This document shows, one piece after another, positions 45,144 to 57,615 of a stretch of DNA of 64,000 bases. The DNA lies in assembly GCA_025266875.1 (NCBI GenBank), contig JALLLT010000048.1, positions 243,320-307,319 on the forward strand. The letters are read 5' to 3'. The stretch comes from Fennellomyces sp. T-0311. Its lineage: Eukaryota > Mucoromycota > Mucoromycetes > Mucorales > Lichtheimiaceae. The notes beneath the pieces are model-generated. The model ran no database searches and was not told the DNA's origin. It saw only the letters and a list, made by a program, of their open reading frames with translations. Positions within the stretch are counted from its first letter, which is position 1; the number at the start of each line of letters is the position of its first letter. Position numbers and translations under genes: made by a program.

Positions 45144-48109
45144 CTCATTTGATCCCATCCTCGCCGGTGCAACAGACAGGACCCTTTTTTGGACCCTGTT
45201 TTCTCTCGTCCGTTCCCCATCTTCTTTATCCGTCATGTGTTTCGTCAGCACGAAAGGTCCGTCCTTGCGGTACCTACGTAGCAACCCTTTTGAAAACCAA
45301 TGGCGTGTTATCTAAGCAGGGTGGGAGTTCTCGTGTGTGTAATACAAAGGGTGAGCTGGTATAACATTGCACCAACCGTGTCTGTTCGCCAAAATAAGCC
45401 GCCTAAACGAAATAGAAAGGATCCGCGGAGGGCGTATTTATCACTTGCTTGCCGTTTGCCTGGTAACCCACAATCCTTTTTTCTGATCCGCCCGCGCGGA
45501 CATTCATTGCCACTTTGTTGTCACTTTTACTCCTTTGAGGTAGCGGGGGAGCAGTATACAAGTATCGCAGAGGGAAAGAAGCGAGCGGGTATTACATAAT
45601 GAAATGTAGGGATACCACCCTGAGATAAGGGACCTGCTTGATTGCCTATATTAGAGCGGCCAGGGTCATGCCATGATAGGGTGTATGGGAAATTCGTATC
45701 AAGTGGGGTGACACATAGCTGATAATTGGTCTACCTGGTACAAGTTGCTGCGTTATTGAGACCGCGATCCAACCCCACACGTTGGACAGGATCATCCGGC
45801 TCAGCGAATGCTACCCTGATTTTTCTTTTTGGGTGTGAAATGAGTCAGGGAAAAAAGAAAGGGTTTCAGGTATCCGCCGTTTAAGGTCATTAACCTTGAT
45901 GCTGTACCACTTTCAAACGAAGCCACTTATATAATCGGTATCGATGTGTAACGCCAACACGTGAGAGCAGACAGGGTTACAAATGAAACGACTGCTCTTT
46001 TTTTTACTGATATGCCCGGCTTTTTCAGAATAATAGATATGCTTTCTATAACTGAAAATCATCGATTGGAAAGGTACAAAAAATGGAAGAAATATTGCTT
46101 TTTTTAAGACTTCACAATGTGGTTAAGGGTGCACAATGTGGGAAAAAAAAGAGAGGGCCCTTCTGTTACTATCCTTGTTCGTGATTTCCTAAAAGGCAAA
46201 TTCCTAAAAGGAAAGCCATATGGGAAAAAAAGGGTTTCCGCTTCGCAGATGTTCACCACATCGGGAAAACCGGAACGACAAGGTCCATCAGGGTATCTTA
46301 TTAATCTTTATCAGGGTCCTTTTCTGGTGGCCAAAATTATTAGGCTACGTGCGATACGTTATGGGTAAAAATACAACGTGCATTGATATTACTACTACGT
46401 ATGACAGAAGCTATTGCGCGTGTATTCATTGCCCTTGAGTAACAGTGACAGGGTCATTAGCAGTCCTACTCGAGTTTATCACTTGTGACAGCAGCATTAT
46501 GCAAGCACTGCACTATTTTATCCAACACGATAACTTCTTACTGTATTCTGATCCGAGAAGAAAATAACAGCACTCCGAATCAATCTTAAAACAAGCATGT
46601 TGCTACATAGAAAGACCCGATTGTGGAAAAACAAATTCCAGGTATAGCAACATAATATGATCATGGCATAGCGGAATCAAATATTCTTACCCCTACCATT
46701 TTGTGGTCATCTCCCATATCTTTCGCACTCGTCCATATCTATTGATACGGGAAGATACACGGATATCGGATAAAACAATCGCCGAATTGCACATAAAAAG
46801 ATTTCAAGGCTTCTTTATTGCATTTGCCGAGAAAAAAAATAATAAGGTTCGGGTTCCCGTGTAAGACCAGAAATTCGGCAGCAAGCTATGTGCTACGAAC
46901 CAATAAAGTGCGTGCAATGCATACGCTGGTCAACACTTTGCATTAGTAAACGTTTGGGCTGCCAAAAGTAGTGAATATTTTTGTTTCTTCATAGATACGT
47001 AGATCCTATGGCTTTCCGCTGGAGCTGTGCTTTATTTATATAAGTATACGCTTTTGTTTTGTTTAACATTAACATAAATGTTGAGATGCATAGATGGTAC
47101 GTTATTACTATCGTTAAACCATACACGGATTTGAATCCACTTATATATAGCGAAACACAGTGCTGACCGGATCACTAACAGTAGCCGAAAGAAACTCAGA
47201 ATGACAGCGGAGTCAGGCTAAACAGAGCAAGCAAAGCAACGAATTATAGGTCATTCAAGAGCTGACATAGAGACTATGCGCCTATCAAATCTTATAGTAA
47301 TAAAAAAGTTAGTAAAAGCAAACACACTTTGAATGCTTGCCCAACATCAGCTGAATCGGTAGGATGTATGAGCTATTCGCGAGCCAGAGCATAGCGTATA
47401 TATATTTTTTAGTACACATTATATATAACATGGATGCATGTGCTTTATTCTTGAGAAAAGAAAACAGTCATCAGTACTCTGAAGTTTGTCTGAAATTGTT
47501 AGTGTTAAGAGTATCTATGAACTTAACTGTGTAATTGAATTATACTCCATGTGACTTTCAAACAATAAAGCCGCAGAGCTACGCCCATATACCTAAGCGC
47601 TATACGCGTCCCTAGTGTTACATCATCTGCGGTCTACCCATCAGCTGTCCATAGGTAAGTCATTTCAAAAGTTAGTTTTGGGTATTGTTGGTGTAAAGAT
47701 TTTAGTGTAACAGCTGGAGTAGCAAAATCACTTGGGTGAGGTGGATTGCGTTATGTACGTAAAAGATATTGGACCTACTTTATATTTCAATTCGGGAGGT
47801 AAGATACGAGGACGAACCATCAACTCTCGCTGGTAGTGACGATAGAAAAAGGTCATATTATGAACATCTTATAAGATGGAAATATTGTCTTATTAATTCT
47901 AGTTTTGAAAATCCAACAGCAGTATACGCTGTAGTACCGTATTTTCTATATTAGTAATTACTAGTTCGTTACTTGATTCTCACCTCCTACTTTTCTCTAT
48001 TCAATGTTGCTACTCTGGGGTGAAATGGAACCATAATACACCCTTGTTGCATTTGGACGAGATATAGTAAACAATAGTGCGTGCCTTGTCACAATTCTTG
48101 ACCTGAATT
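45144..48109. other. Intergenic, 3 kb, AT-rich towards the right
   Basis: Promoter side of copy A, then no supported gene. Short frames only. From about 46.5 kb composition resembles the other decayed islands. Confidence 0.4.
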
Positions 48110-48820
48110 TCAAATGACTTGTTTAAGTATAGATATGGCTGCTGATGTATGTATGGCATCTTTGCTGTGACAATCATGAACTAGGTATGTAAGATTTCTC
48201 TGGATTACACATTGCTGTGATGTAATAAATGCCATTCCAGACATACTGGCCAGTTGCTCCTCGTACTGTTTTGGAATCGTAGTTGATGGCAGGATTATGG
48301 GAACCAATGTTTACCGCAAGTAGATCAGTGGTCAAAGTTTTAAGGTGTGCCTCATGTATTAAGAACCTTAAAAGTCGAACGGCTACATGCATGTTCTGAC
48401 GTAAAGATAGAAAAGGCTTGGTTGCCGCGACTTCGACATGCACAAGAATGCTCCGGCTACCTCACCAGATCCATCTTGCATGTGGCCTTGCGTATATATT
48501 TCTACAGGCAAACCTGATCGTCGTAATAGAGAACAAAAATCTTGAATCAGAACCATTAAAGAAGCAACAACAATAGTGATCGTATGCTCTTCTAAAATTC
48601 CGGGAGCCATGAAGATGACGCTTTTCCCATTCCCGTTAAGGAGTATGCACAAGAGGACTTTTGACCGCCGAGTGCCTGAATTTATTCTGTGGACCAAATT
48701 GTCACATAGTAACTCATTTAAAAGAAGCAGTAAATGGGGAATCAATGGAACTGCATATAGATGATATACGTAGTTGCAGGATAAGAAGATATAACGTTTA
48801 TCATTGAAAAACATGTTAAA
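48110..48820 (-). pseudogene. Broken RecQ-like DNA helicase fragment
   Basis: Minus-strand frames show helicase motifs: Walker A as LNGNGKSVIFMAPG, motif Ia-like TITIVVASLMVLIQDF, and downstream ILVHVEVAATKPFLSL with motif II as FLIHEAHLK (DEAH changed to HEAH). The Walker A part and the motif II part lie in different frames, so a frameshift near 48440 separates them, and no later helicase motifs are intact. The pattern is that of RecQ-type helicases common in fungal subtelomeric and mobile DNA. Upstream minus-strand frames at 49.3-50.5 kb may be further pieces. Not functional as it stands. Confidence 0.6.
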
Positions 48821-51306
48821 TAATATCCATATCCGAACTGGCTACATATCACACTTTATAATAATGATTGCAGGCAACTGTACAGAGAAAGAGATTAAAG
48901 ATACTGGAATGCTGTTCATTACGTCTGTTGACTTTGTCTCTCACAAATATTTATTTCGCTTGTAGAACTTCTTGTGATTTACAAAACGCAATTTTATACG
49001 TACTTTGCAGCCTCCAACCCTGTTCAGTAATGAACCATCTTGGATTAATTCTGCGCTATTGATAATCTCATCCCAAACACGGCCCTGACAGTCGGTTCAC
49101 GGCTTTGTTAGTACTTTAATTTTCGAGTAAAGTTCAACAGCTTTGCCCGATTCAAAATATCTCTCGATCCATGCTCGCTGTATGCCCTATCTTGGAACAA
49201 CTTTTCAAACAAAAAGCAAATGGTATCATCTGTAACAAAACGAATCAGCATTATTTGCCGTCAGAGACAGTGATTGTCTGCGCTGACATGTTATTGGTAC
49301 GTTATACACTCTCACCCCTTCACTCATGAAGAAGAGAAAGAACAGGCAACATGAAGGTAAACTTAAGTAAATAAATATATATCTCCAAAAGTCCGGATGA
49401 CCTGAATGACAAGAACACTTGACGGCGCTCCTTGATGTTTGTTGATTTAACCTTCTGGCGAACCTGAACACAAGACATGCTTACATACTCGAAGAGGGGC
49501 CGAAATCGCTGGAAAGCCTGGTTAGTATCAAGACGTGCCAGCGTTTGAAGATTCGAAGAATCCGGACAGTAAAGCAAACTTTGAACCATTACGTCAACTG
49601 TAAGTAGTGTGTGTGATCGTATGCATACCTAGCGCTGTCTAACTTATTTACTACTATGCACCGACTCATCACTTTAACGTTAGATAGACATGATAGCTAT
49701 TAGAGTGACAATGGTTATGAGACACTTCAATGTGCCATATGTTAATGCCATTTATACTATTTGTTTTTTCATAAACAAGAGCACTTTTTGGGTTGGTGGA
49801 TATGGAAATAGAATCGACGGATAATCTGTGGTTGATGCGTCTAATATTCTTGTATTCCCGCAACGTCGTGCAAGGACATTGTTAAAGAAGCATACAAAAT
49901 GACTAATATTACATTGAAGGGACCAAACCGGATGTGATCGCATCAATGAAGAGCGAGGAGTATATTGAGAAAGTTGAAGGATCAAATCGCGTCTATTTCA
50001 TAATATATATTTGATTTATTGTTATCTGCTGCTCAATACAGATAAGCAGCCTTTTGGAAGCGCTCGTTTCCAATGGTTCGCAAATAGTGTACGATTTCGA
50101 ATGAAGAAACATATCATTGGCGTAAAGCTTTACTTATTGTATCGAAAGTCGAGTGTACGTACCTGCAATGGTCTATCCGCATCGGGACAAAGAGTACTAG
50201 TATAATCGCGGTCAATCGATACAAATAAATTTATACTGGGAGGTTTATGTAGGGTACAAATTGGGCAAAAACGGAAATACCTGGCGCGTAATTTCGAACG
50301 GTGTTCTATCACATTACCAATTATCGTACGCTATTTCAAGCAGTTGATAACAAATCGGAATAGCTCGAGCACCGGATTCTCACAAGCAGGCGGACATTTC
50401 TGACATACATGAGAAAACGCCGTCTGCAGCTGCAAGTGCCGTACGACATGTGACTCCTTAGCAATTAAAGTACTTGCATAGGACTTCTCTTTAAATACGT
50501 ATGAATCAGTAGCACCAGTACGTATGTGTGATACTTTTCCCATTTTCCTGAAATTGTCCCAGAATAACAGGAGCTATGTAGAAGATTTTTCCTCCGTACG
50601 CCAAACTCCTTTCCCGCGCTTTTGAAAAAATGGGTTTGGTAATTGCAAAATGGTTTAAGATTACGTCAGGGTCGCGCGGGGATGACTTTTGTATTGTCCG
50701 TGCATGTTGTGCTTAGAAATCAAAATGTTTCAAAACATGCATATTTATCCAGATAAACAGTGACCCTTACTACCATGTCAGGGGTGGTTAACAATTACCG
50801 ATAAAGGGTGTGCCATATTTGCTTTCTTGTACCTATCGAAACTGGTAGCATCTTTCTGAACATCCGAGCAATGGGTATGTCCGAGATCAATTCCCTCAAC
50901 TAACGGGTAAAGCTGGGAAGAGCCCTGTTGTTTGGACGGGTGGACCCTTTACGTAAGGGTCCAGCTGCTGAGAAGTGCAAGAACGAACCACTTTTCCCGT
51001 ATCTCGTCGGCCAACGAAAAAAGTTTTCTTACTTTCGTTAGCCGATGGCTGCACCCTGAAAAACACCTTTTTTTCTCTCATGACACAAAGGGTTGCTCAA
51101 TTAGTAATAGTCAGGGTTTTCGGATGGATGAAGTAATCCATCACAGGGTCTAAATCATATATTTATGCTTTAAGCAAACTAGTTTATCAAGAAAAAACGG
51201 GGTAACAATTACGAGAGAATCTATATAGTACAAGAGACGTAGAGGGTTTATACAAAGGGGATGATATTACAAATAAATGGAGGAGGGGTGTAGCTTGAAC
51301 ATACGT
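48821..51306. other. Gene-poor AT-rich block, possible helicase upstream relics
   Basis: Minus-strand frames at 49320-49589, 50130-50312 (with ARYFRFCPICTLHKPP) and 50331-50543 (with CQKCPPACENP) could be eroded 5' parts of the helicase gene, but I cannot link them. The strip 50560-51306 holds the 3' flank of UNC-93 copy B and no gene. Confidence 0.3.
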
Positions 51307-52906
51307 TTAAACTTCGTACTTATCATCGAAAGTCTGGGTCGGCTTTTCGATTGCACGCATATCATTATCAACTGTTGAGCTGCTGTTATCAGAATCTTTC
51401 TCCGGTGCGCTAGTCGGTTTGATACGATTGGCAACGACAAACATGCCCGGGAACGAGATAAAGACGATGATCCAGCTTATAAGACAAGCCCAGCGCAATC
51501 GGACACCAGCCGAATCAATACCGAAAGAGATAGCAGCACCAGCAGACTGAATAGCCTTGTAAAAACCAGCATAGCGTGCGAGAAGTGCGGGATCGTTGGA
51601 CATGGCACCCATTAGCCAGTACATGTACGTTTGGTAGAGCGCATCGGACAAACCGTACATGATGTAAAGCAGGAAAGGTCGGCCGAATCGCCAGTCAGTC
51701 CAGTGGATCGGGTCATCATAGTCATTCTCGAATGACAATTGAAAGACCATGCCACCTGCCCAGATGGCCATCATGACTACAAACAGAATGCAGGCACCAA
51801 GCAAAGCTCGGACGCGTCGGCTCAACCCTTGGAAGTCGAGGACGAAGCCAAAAATGATGGAGCCAATGATTTGCATACCTAGTATTCGATAAGTATATAC
51901 TCATAATAAAGTGTCGAGACAAAAACCTTACCCCAATACATCGTTCCGTTAAGAGCACGAGTTGTTGCATCAAAGTAAACGGCGTTAACGTGGAATTGAT
52001 AAGCATAGAACCAGTTGGACGCAAGAAATGCGGGTATCTGCAATGTAATGTTATCAGGTAACTACTCAGCATGGGCTAATAATAGGCTGATTTTTTTTTT
52101 TTACTTACCAAACAAATGATGCGCCACTCCCGCCAAACATTGATGACACCCTTGAGTTCGTTTTTCCAGTGTGCAGATTTGGCAACAGTAACATTGGTTC
52201 CATCATCACGAACTACCATGGAAGGGGGGGCAAGGACCAGAGAAAAGAAAATGCCAACGATCATGATAACAACAAATGCAGTGTATGTTGCGGTAGATAC
52301 ACCACCATCGCCTCCGGTCTGAAGGTTGATGCCAAGTGTAATGACGGAGCCGAGAATGCCACCAATATTGAACAAACTCCAAAAGATGGCAACATATTTG
52401 CCCTTGTTCTTTTCTTCAGGATAAGACATCATGATGGCACCTTGCGCGGACCAGAAAATGGCTGCACAGCAGCCCAGGATGGCGCCCGCGGCGATAACAT
52501 AGCCGGAAACACCTCTGGTATCATAAACCCAGAGAGACGAGGAGTAAACAGCATAACCAAACGAACCGATCTATATGAAACATTTAAAAAGGCATATGAG
52601 TGGTCATGTCGCATACGTCGATAACGAAAACACGACAAAGAAAATAATACATACAGTCAGTGTAGCCTTGACACCGAGTGTGTTTGTAACGGAACCAGCG
52701 AACAAGCCAACCACAGCAAAACAAGCATATAAAGCACTGTTTGCTGAATTGGTCAAATGAATATCTGATGCCATCATGCCACCGGCACCGAGACCATTCA
52801 GGGCATTAAACATGCCTGGGCAACACAAGCATACCAAACCGAGCAGAATGACCTGTATCAGTGGTGATGCAAGTTTCCTGAAAAAGATATTGCGGGCAGT
52901 TGTCAT
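51307..52906 (-). CDS. UNC-93-type MFS transporter, copy B
   Basis: Model: exons 52906-52655, 52570-52109, 52037-51932, 51878-51307; 463 aa. Same family and near-identical layout to copy A: CCPGMFNALNGLGAGG, GSVTNTLGVK, VIAAGAILGCCAAIFWSA, MMSYPEEKNKGKYVAIFWSL, YWLMGAMSNDPALLARYAGF. It differs in an extended N-terminus (MTTARNIFFRK), a loop with GGDGGVST, and a longer polar tail. All three introns sit at the same codons and phases as copy A. A minus-strand TATA box lies 61 bp upstream. Substrate unknown. Confidence 0.9.
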
Positions 52907-52966
52907 CTAAAAGGTTAAAGAAAAGTGTGGAGAAGAAAATGAGGAGAGGATAAGGAAAGTCGGGGT

Positions 52967-52973
52967 ATTTATA
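52967..52973 (-). promoter_or_regulatory. TATA box of UNC-93 copy B
   Basis: TATAAAT on the minus strand, 61 bp upstream of the start codon at 52906. Confidence 0.45.
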
Positions 52974-53476
52974 TCCAGCATACCCGTTTGTTATTCTTCC
53001 CAGTTTCAAAACCTTTCGCGGACGAATAGGGACTGTTCTAGTTGGCAGGTACGAACCCTGAAATATGACATAATACACACTTGCTGGACCCTTGGTAAGT
53101 TTTTTTTCTTTGCAAGTTGACTAAATGGGCCTTTGTTTTTCCCCACCAAACTTTTCTCCGCATTCAACCAATAAAAGGAAGTTTTATCCCAGGTCCCCGC
53201 CCCAGACTAACGTCTTGGCGAGGGGGCAGCCAGTGGCAACTCCGCTGTTTCACACGGTTTCTCCGTGACACATGGCAAAAGCCAATACAAGGCCCCCATT
53301 TTACTACTAAACTGCCCCCTCATACACGTTTGTTACACCAATTACGAGGCTCTTGCCCGACCAGCCTGATAACAAATTTTGGGGGATTAAAGTCCTTTTA
53401 TTTATTCATAAAGTAGTAAAAAGATGCTAAAGATGATGACTTATATACAGAGTTATTCTATGTACACTGAGTGTTT
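52974..53476. other. Spacer between UNC-93 copy B and the bZIP gene
   Basis: Promoter side of copy B and 3' flank of the bZIP gene; no gene seen. Confidence 0.4.
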
Positions 53477-54804
53477 TCATTTTTTATAATTTTTCATATC
53501 CATAAAGCGTAGGATCTCTTCCATGTCAGCTTCGGCTAACGCTGGTCCTTGTTCGGTGCATTGAGCGCGCTGTCGCACTTGATGGCAGAGCTCTTCCATC
53601 GTGAAATAAGAGAATCGACTGTGTTTGCAAAGACGCTGCCAAATATCTGGGCAGGTTAAGAGGTTCTTGTTCGTTTCCTCCTCGCTTTCACTTGTGACAA
53701 TAGGTGCGATCAATTCGCCACTTGTGTCAAATAATGGCTCGGATAGCAACCGCTCAATCGCGTCATTTGAGACTTGTTCCTGTAGTATCCTGGTGAACTG
53801 TGCTTCTTGCTCGTGATCACTGGCTAGTATTTTGGGACGGAGTGTGGCTGGTGTACTTATTGCGAATGTATATTGGACTTCGCGTGAACGTCCGCTTGAT
53901 GGTGGGCTAGTAGGATGTGCGATGGGAGCCGGATGGATAGTAGGTGGATAGCCAGTATATGGGCTTGGATGAATGGGGAATTGGATATGAATGCCTTTCA
54001 ATGCAAAGTTTTCGGCCTCGAGTCGATATACAATCGACCTCAAATGCTGGTTTTCTTGAACTAATTGAGCTGTTGCTTGGAGATGGCTGTCTTGGACTTG
54101 CTTGATTTTGGATTCCAATTCCTTAACGTAACGCTCTTTCCGCTCACGAAAGGCGCGTTGTGCAGCACGGTTTTGTACCTTGCGCTTGACTTTTGGATCC
54201 TCAGTATCTACCTGTATTCAATTATTAGTAAAAAAGGAAACTTTTTTTTGATGTGTGCTTGGTATGACTCACGTCAATTAACGTGTCCTCACCATCGGAC
54301 ATTGGCTTACGACCTGGTCTTCTGCTATAGCTACTTGAGTCATCACTAGTTTCTATTGTTTTTTTGCCATCAATTAGAAAGGGAGACTTTAATCTCAATC
54401 AATTGCAACTACTTACCACCGTCGCGAGGAGAGCCGTAGTCAAAACCTACAGTAGAATAAATATTGTGAGAATTATGGAACAACGAAAACGCATAGCAGC
54501 CAATGTACAAGAACTTACTGCTAAACTTGTTACTGACAGAGAGTCCATCAATATCGTCTCGTTTCCGTTTGTCACCACTATTCTTGTCTTGCTCATCAGG
54601 AACATTGAGATACATGGACGTGGGAGAGTCGCAGCTAGTACGGGGTGTAGAAGCCATAGGAGACGGGAGCGAGTCGAGTGCTGTCAAAATCACTGGTTGC
54701 GCAACTCGGGGATCATCAACGGATGGGATGAAAAGAGGAGATTCCGGGTACGAAGGTTGCGAAGAAGTGAGCGAAACAGGTATCCTTGCAGCGTGAGTAG
54801 CCAT
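53477..54804 (-). CDS. bZIP transcription factor, Pap1/Yap1 class
   Basis: Model: exons 54804-54519, 54446-54417, 54352-54273, 54211-53477; 376 aa. The basic region VQNRAAQRAFRERKERYV fits NxxAQxxFRxR, the class that binds TTACTAA-type sites, followed by a leucine zipper in which spaced Leu/Val continue through LVQENQHLRSIVYRLEAENF. The stretch before it, RRPGRKPMSD, is common in this class. The C-terminal part has Cys residues (LLTCPDIWQRLCKH, EELCHQV, AQCTEQG), which recall the C-terminal redox-sensitive Cys-rich domain and export signal of Pap1/Yap1. Oxidative or metal stress control is the family role. Exon 2 is only 30 nt. Confidence 0.85.
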
Positions 54805-55823
54805 CGTTTTTCAAATTGGGTACGTATAAAAAAGAAAGTTGAGTCAAGTCAAAGGGTCTTGTTAGATGCGGGTGTGGTGTGAGGGACAAATGCCAAAAGG
54901 TTTTGTTAGGTCAAAAATGCGTGGACAAGAAGAAGCAGTTGAAAAGAAAGCAAAGGAAACTATCGGAAGGCTTAGGTTTATATAACTTTCCGGCTGAAGC
55001 GGTCGGTTTTCGTCATGTGTTAGGTACACCATTCCTTGTTATATATGTTGCTGGTCTGAGGTTAGCAGACATCGCATCTGAAAAAAAAATGAGTTACTAA
55101 CTCATTTCCCGCCGATAAGGACCTATCTAAGGCGTTCTGACGCTTCATTTCGGCTCAAAAGGAAGCAAAAACGGGATTTCTAGGCTTATTGAGTCAGTAG
55201 ATCGCGAAAAGCACTTCTTTGGGCTACTTCTTCACAGTACTTCTTTAACGAAAGCCTGCTAAAGTGCGATCACCCAATTTGGAAAGAAACCCAGACGCGA
55301 TAACTGATTGGCGGACATTTCTATATCCAAGTTGCTTGGGAACACACAGCTCTGTAACGCAAATAAAACGCACAGAAACCATTTATCGGTTTAGCCGAGA
55401 ATATACCATGTGGTTTCAGGTTACCCTTCTTGAAGGAAGTTATAGATAAACATTCAAAAAGTAAATACCCGGGCAAGGACTCGAGACGTACACCTCACAT
55501 GCGTGATCCGAGTAATACTCTCTTACCGATGATCTTGAGGTTATTTTTTTTCTGTGCGTGTTAAAAGGAACCATCAGAAGGCAAGGTCACACGGCCCATG
55601 GATGCAAAACGAAGTCGGGGATCATGCAGATGACATATACTTTAAGTGTGAGAAAAAATTAGGGTACTGTCAAATATAAATACATGTCCAGCCCACTGAT
55701 GTAATCGTTTTTTCCCTTGGCGCCAAAAAGAAAATAAATATTTATTATTATTAAAAGAATGGAATGAGATATAAAAAAAATGAATTAAATAGATGAGAAC
55801 ATGCTTTCGTTGTTAAAAACAAC
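54805..55823. other. Intergenic, 1 kb, no supported gene
   Basis: Promoter of the bZIP gene on the left, 3' flank of the PBP-like gene on the right. The T-rich leader directly precedes 54804 on the minus strand. Nothing else seen. Confidence 0.45.
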
Positions 55824-57615
55824 TTATGGATTAGAATGATTTACATCGTTCATACGATAGAATGGTCGACTCGCCTTCACTTGGCGATGACGGCGCCATA
55901 GGAAGAATGCAGCAATGCCTGCAAGGACTGCAGCTACAATGACGCCTACGGAAATACCAGCCTTGCCACCAGTGCTAAGAGCATGACTTCCTGAATCATG
56001 GTTGGTCCGTTCGTTCACACCGAATTTATGGGCTTCACACTGTAACTGGCTGGTAATATCGATGGCATTACAAGCATAACTGTCTGTCGAAATTCGGTTT
56101 GGCGTATCCGATTTCGCAAAATTACGTAACCATGTCGATTGGTAGGTGTTTTGATATGTAGGTTCCATCATGTGGATGACATCTTTAGAAAAAAATAATT
56201 GTCTATATTAGGATTTTTTTACAGATATACCCAGTGTTTTTATTATTATTATTACCTCGAAGTGCCAGATCCGGTCGCGAAGGTGAGCGTTGGTCCCAAT
56301 CTTATGTGATACAAGTAGAGTTAGCTTACAATTTTTTTTTGCAGAATTATATCAGCAACATTACCGGAATATCCGTTATCATTAACAAGGCCATCGGTGC
56401 GGAATACATTCTTATTTACAATAAATGGCTCCGAATATACATCGAAATTGCCGTTAAAACCTCCGAGATTAAGCCAGCTGTCGTAGGATTGGTTGCCTAG
56501 ATCGGCCAGCGGTGTTATGTCGATCGCAAAGTCGGCGTATCGGATAGCAGTATGAAACTCGTTAATATGTGCGTATGTAGGGCTTTGAGCAGAATTTGGT
56601 TCCACCAGCTTGCCACCTACCAATAAAAAAACATCCAATGATCAATATCCTTATTTTTTTCCTTAACCATATTAATCATTTACCAGCATCCTGCACCAGA
56701 GACTTATAGTAAGGCGTGTTGACCAATGTCCATGTTCGGTTAGTGGATTCGTATCTTGTCACAGCAACATTCTTCTTGTCAGGCAGATCGGCAAGATTGT
56801 CCTTATGGCAGCTGTACGATGATTCGATGTTGTTGAATGCTGTTGTTGCTTCGCCTTCCTTATCAAAGAACAGACCGATATAGACGAGCCAAGTGGCTTG
56901 CTAAATCATGAGGAGGTGGGGTGGGGACCAAAGTGAGTATATAGATTTAAAGTTGTACAATGGGATTTATATAATACCTGCAGCGGTGTCAGCTGTTCGT
57001 TATCAGGCGAGAATGCAATATACGTGCTTCCGGGAATGCTGGCTTGGGTTTGATCTGAGAAAATAACGTCGACTGTACTGTTACCAGGGGAATCGGTAAC
57101 ACCACCGTAACAAGGTGACGTGACATTCTGATAACCCTCGATCGATTTCACCCTATCACTCAATCCAAGCAACTATATAAACCAAAATCAATCATCCTAT
57201 CCTTGATGAGAGCTATGTTTCATACCTCCATATAGGGCAGAACATCCCGCACATTGGTCACACCAACATTGGTCACTGGTGTATTCAGTACCGCATGATA
57301 CCCGCTCAAGCCGGTTGTTGGCTGACCACAGCAGACAAGGGCATATTGTTGGTTGACTTGATGGTTCGTCACTACCTTATACCAGTTGTGATATTCGACC
57401 GAAAATCCATTGGCTTGGTCTAATTTTGATAACAGCTTTAATTTCTTTTCCCCTGAAAATAAAGCTCCCCCCCCCCACACCTCCGGATCGCGCTTACCAT
57501 TAGCTAAACGGAAAGTGGTGTTATAATGGTTGACACTCGTGTCGAAATCAGGGTCTTGACAAAATACAGTTGTTATAAAGGCTAATGCAGCCCATGCAAA
57601 TGGCGTTCGACGCAT
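55824..57615 (-). CDS. Type I membrane protein resembling periplasmic binding proteins
   Basis: Model: exons 57615-57226, 57172-56978, 56900-56684, 56616-56365, 56300-56256, 56182-55824; 485 aa. A signal peptide (FAWAALAFITTVFC), an extracellular part of about 400 residues with several N-glycosylation sites, one membrane helix (ISVGVIVAAVLAGIAAFFLW) and a short basic tail. The ectodomain has the two-lobed look of FecB/BtuF-type substrate-binding proteins: YALVCCGQPTT, NVRDVLPYMELLGL, IEGYQNVTSPCYGG, VDVIFSD, LQQATWLVYIGLFFDKEG. No partner ABC transporter is nearby. A capture or sensing receptor is inferred; ligand unknown. Exon 1 contains ten G in a row (57467-57476), a slippage-prone site. 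Confidence 0.7.

Noticed and set aside
46117..46438. Basic frames after UNC-93 copy A
   Set aside because: Low complexity Lys/Gly content from A- and G-rich DNA; no family.
43470..52906. Idea that the UNC-93 pair and helicase form a transposon
   Set aside because: No flanking inverted or direct repeats were found around the block.
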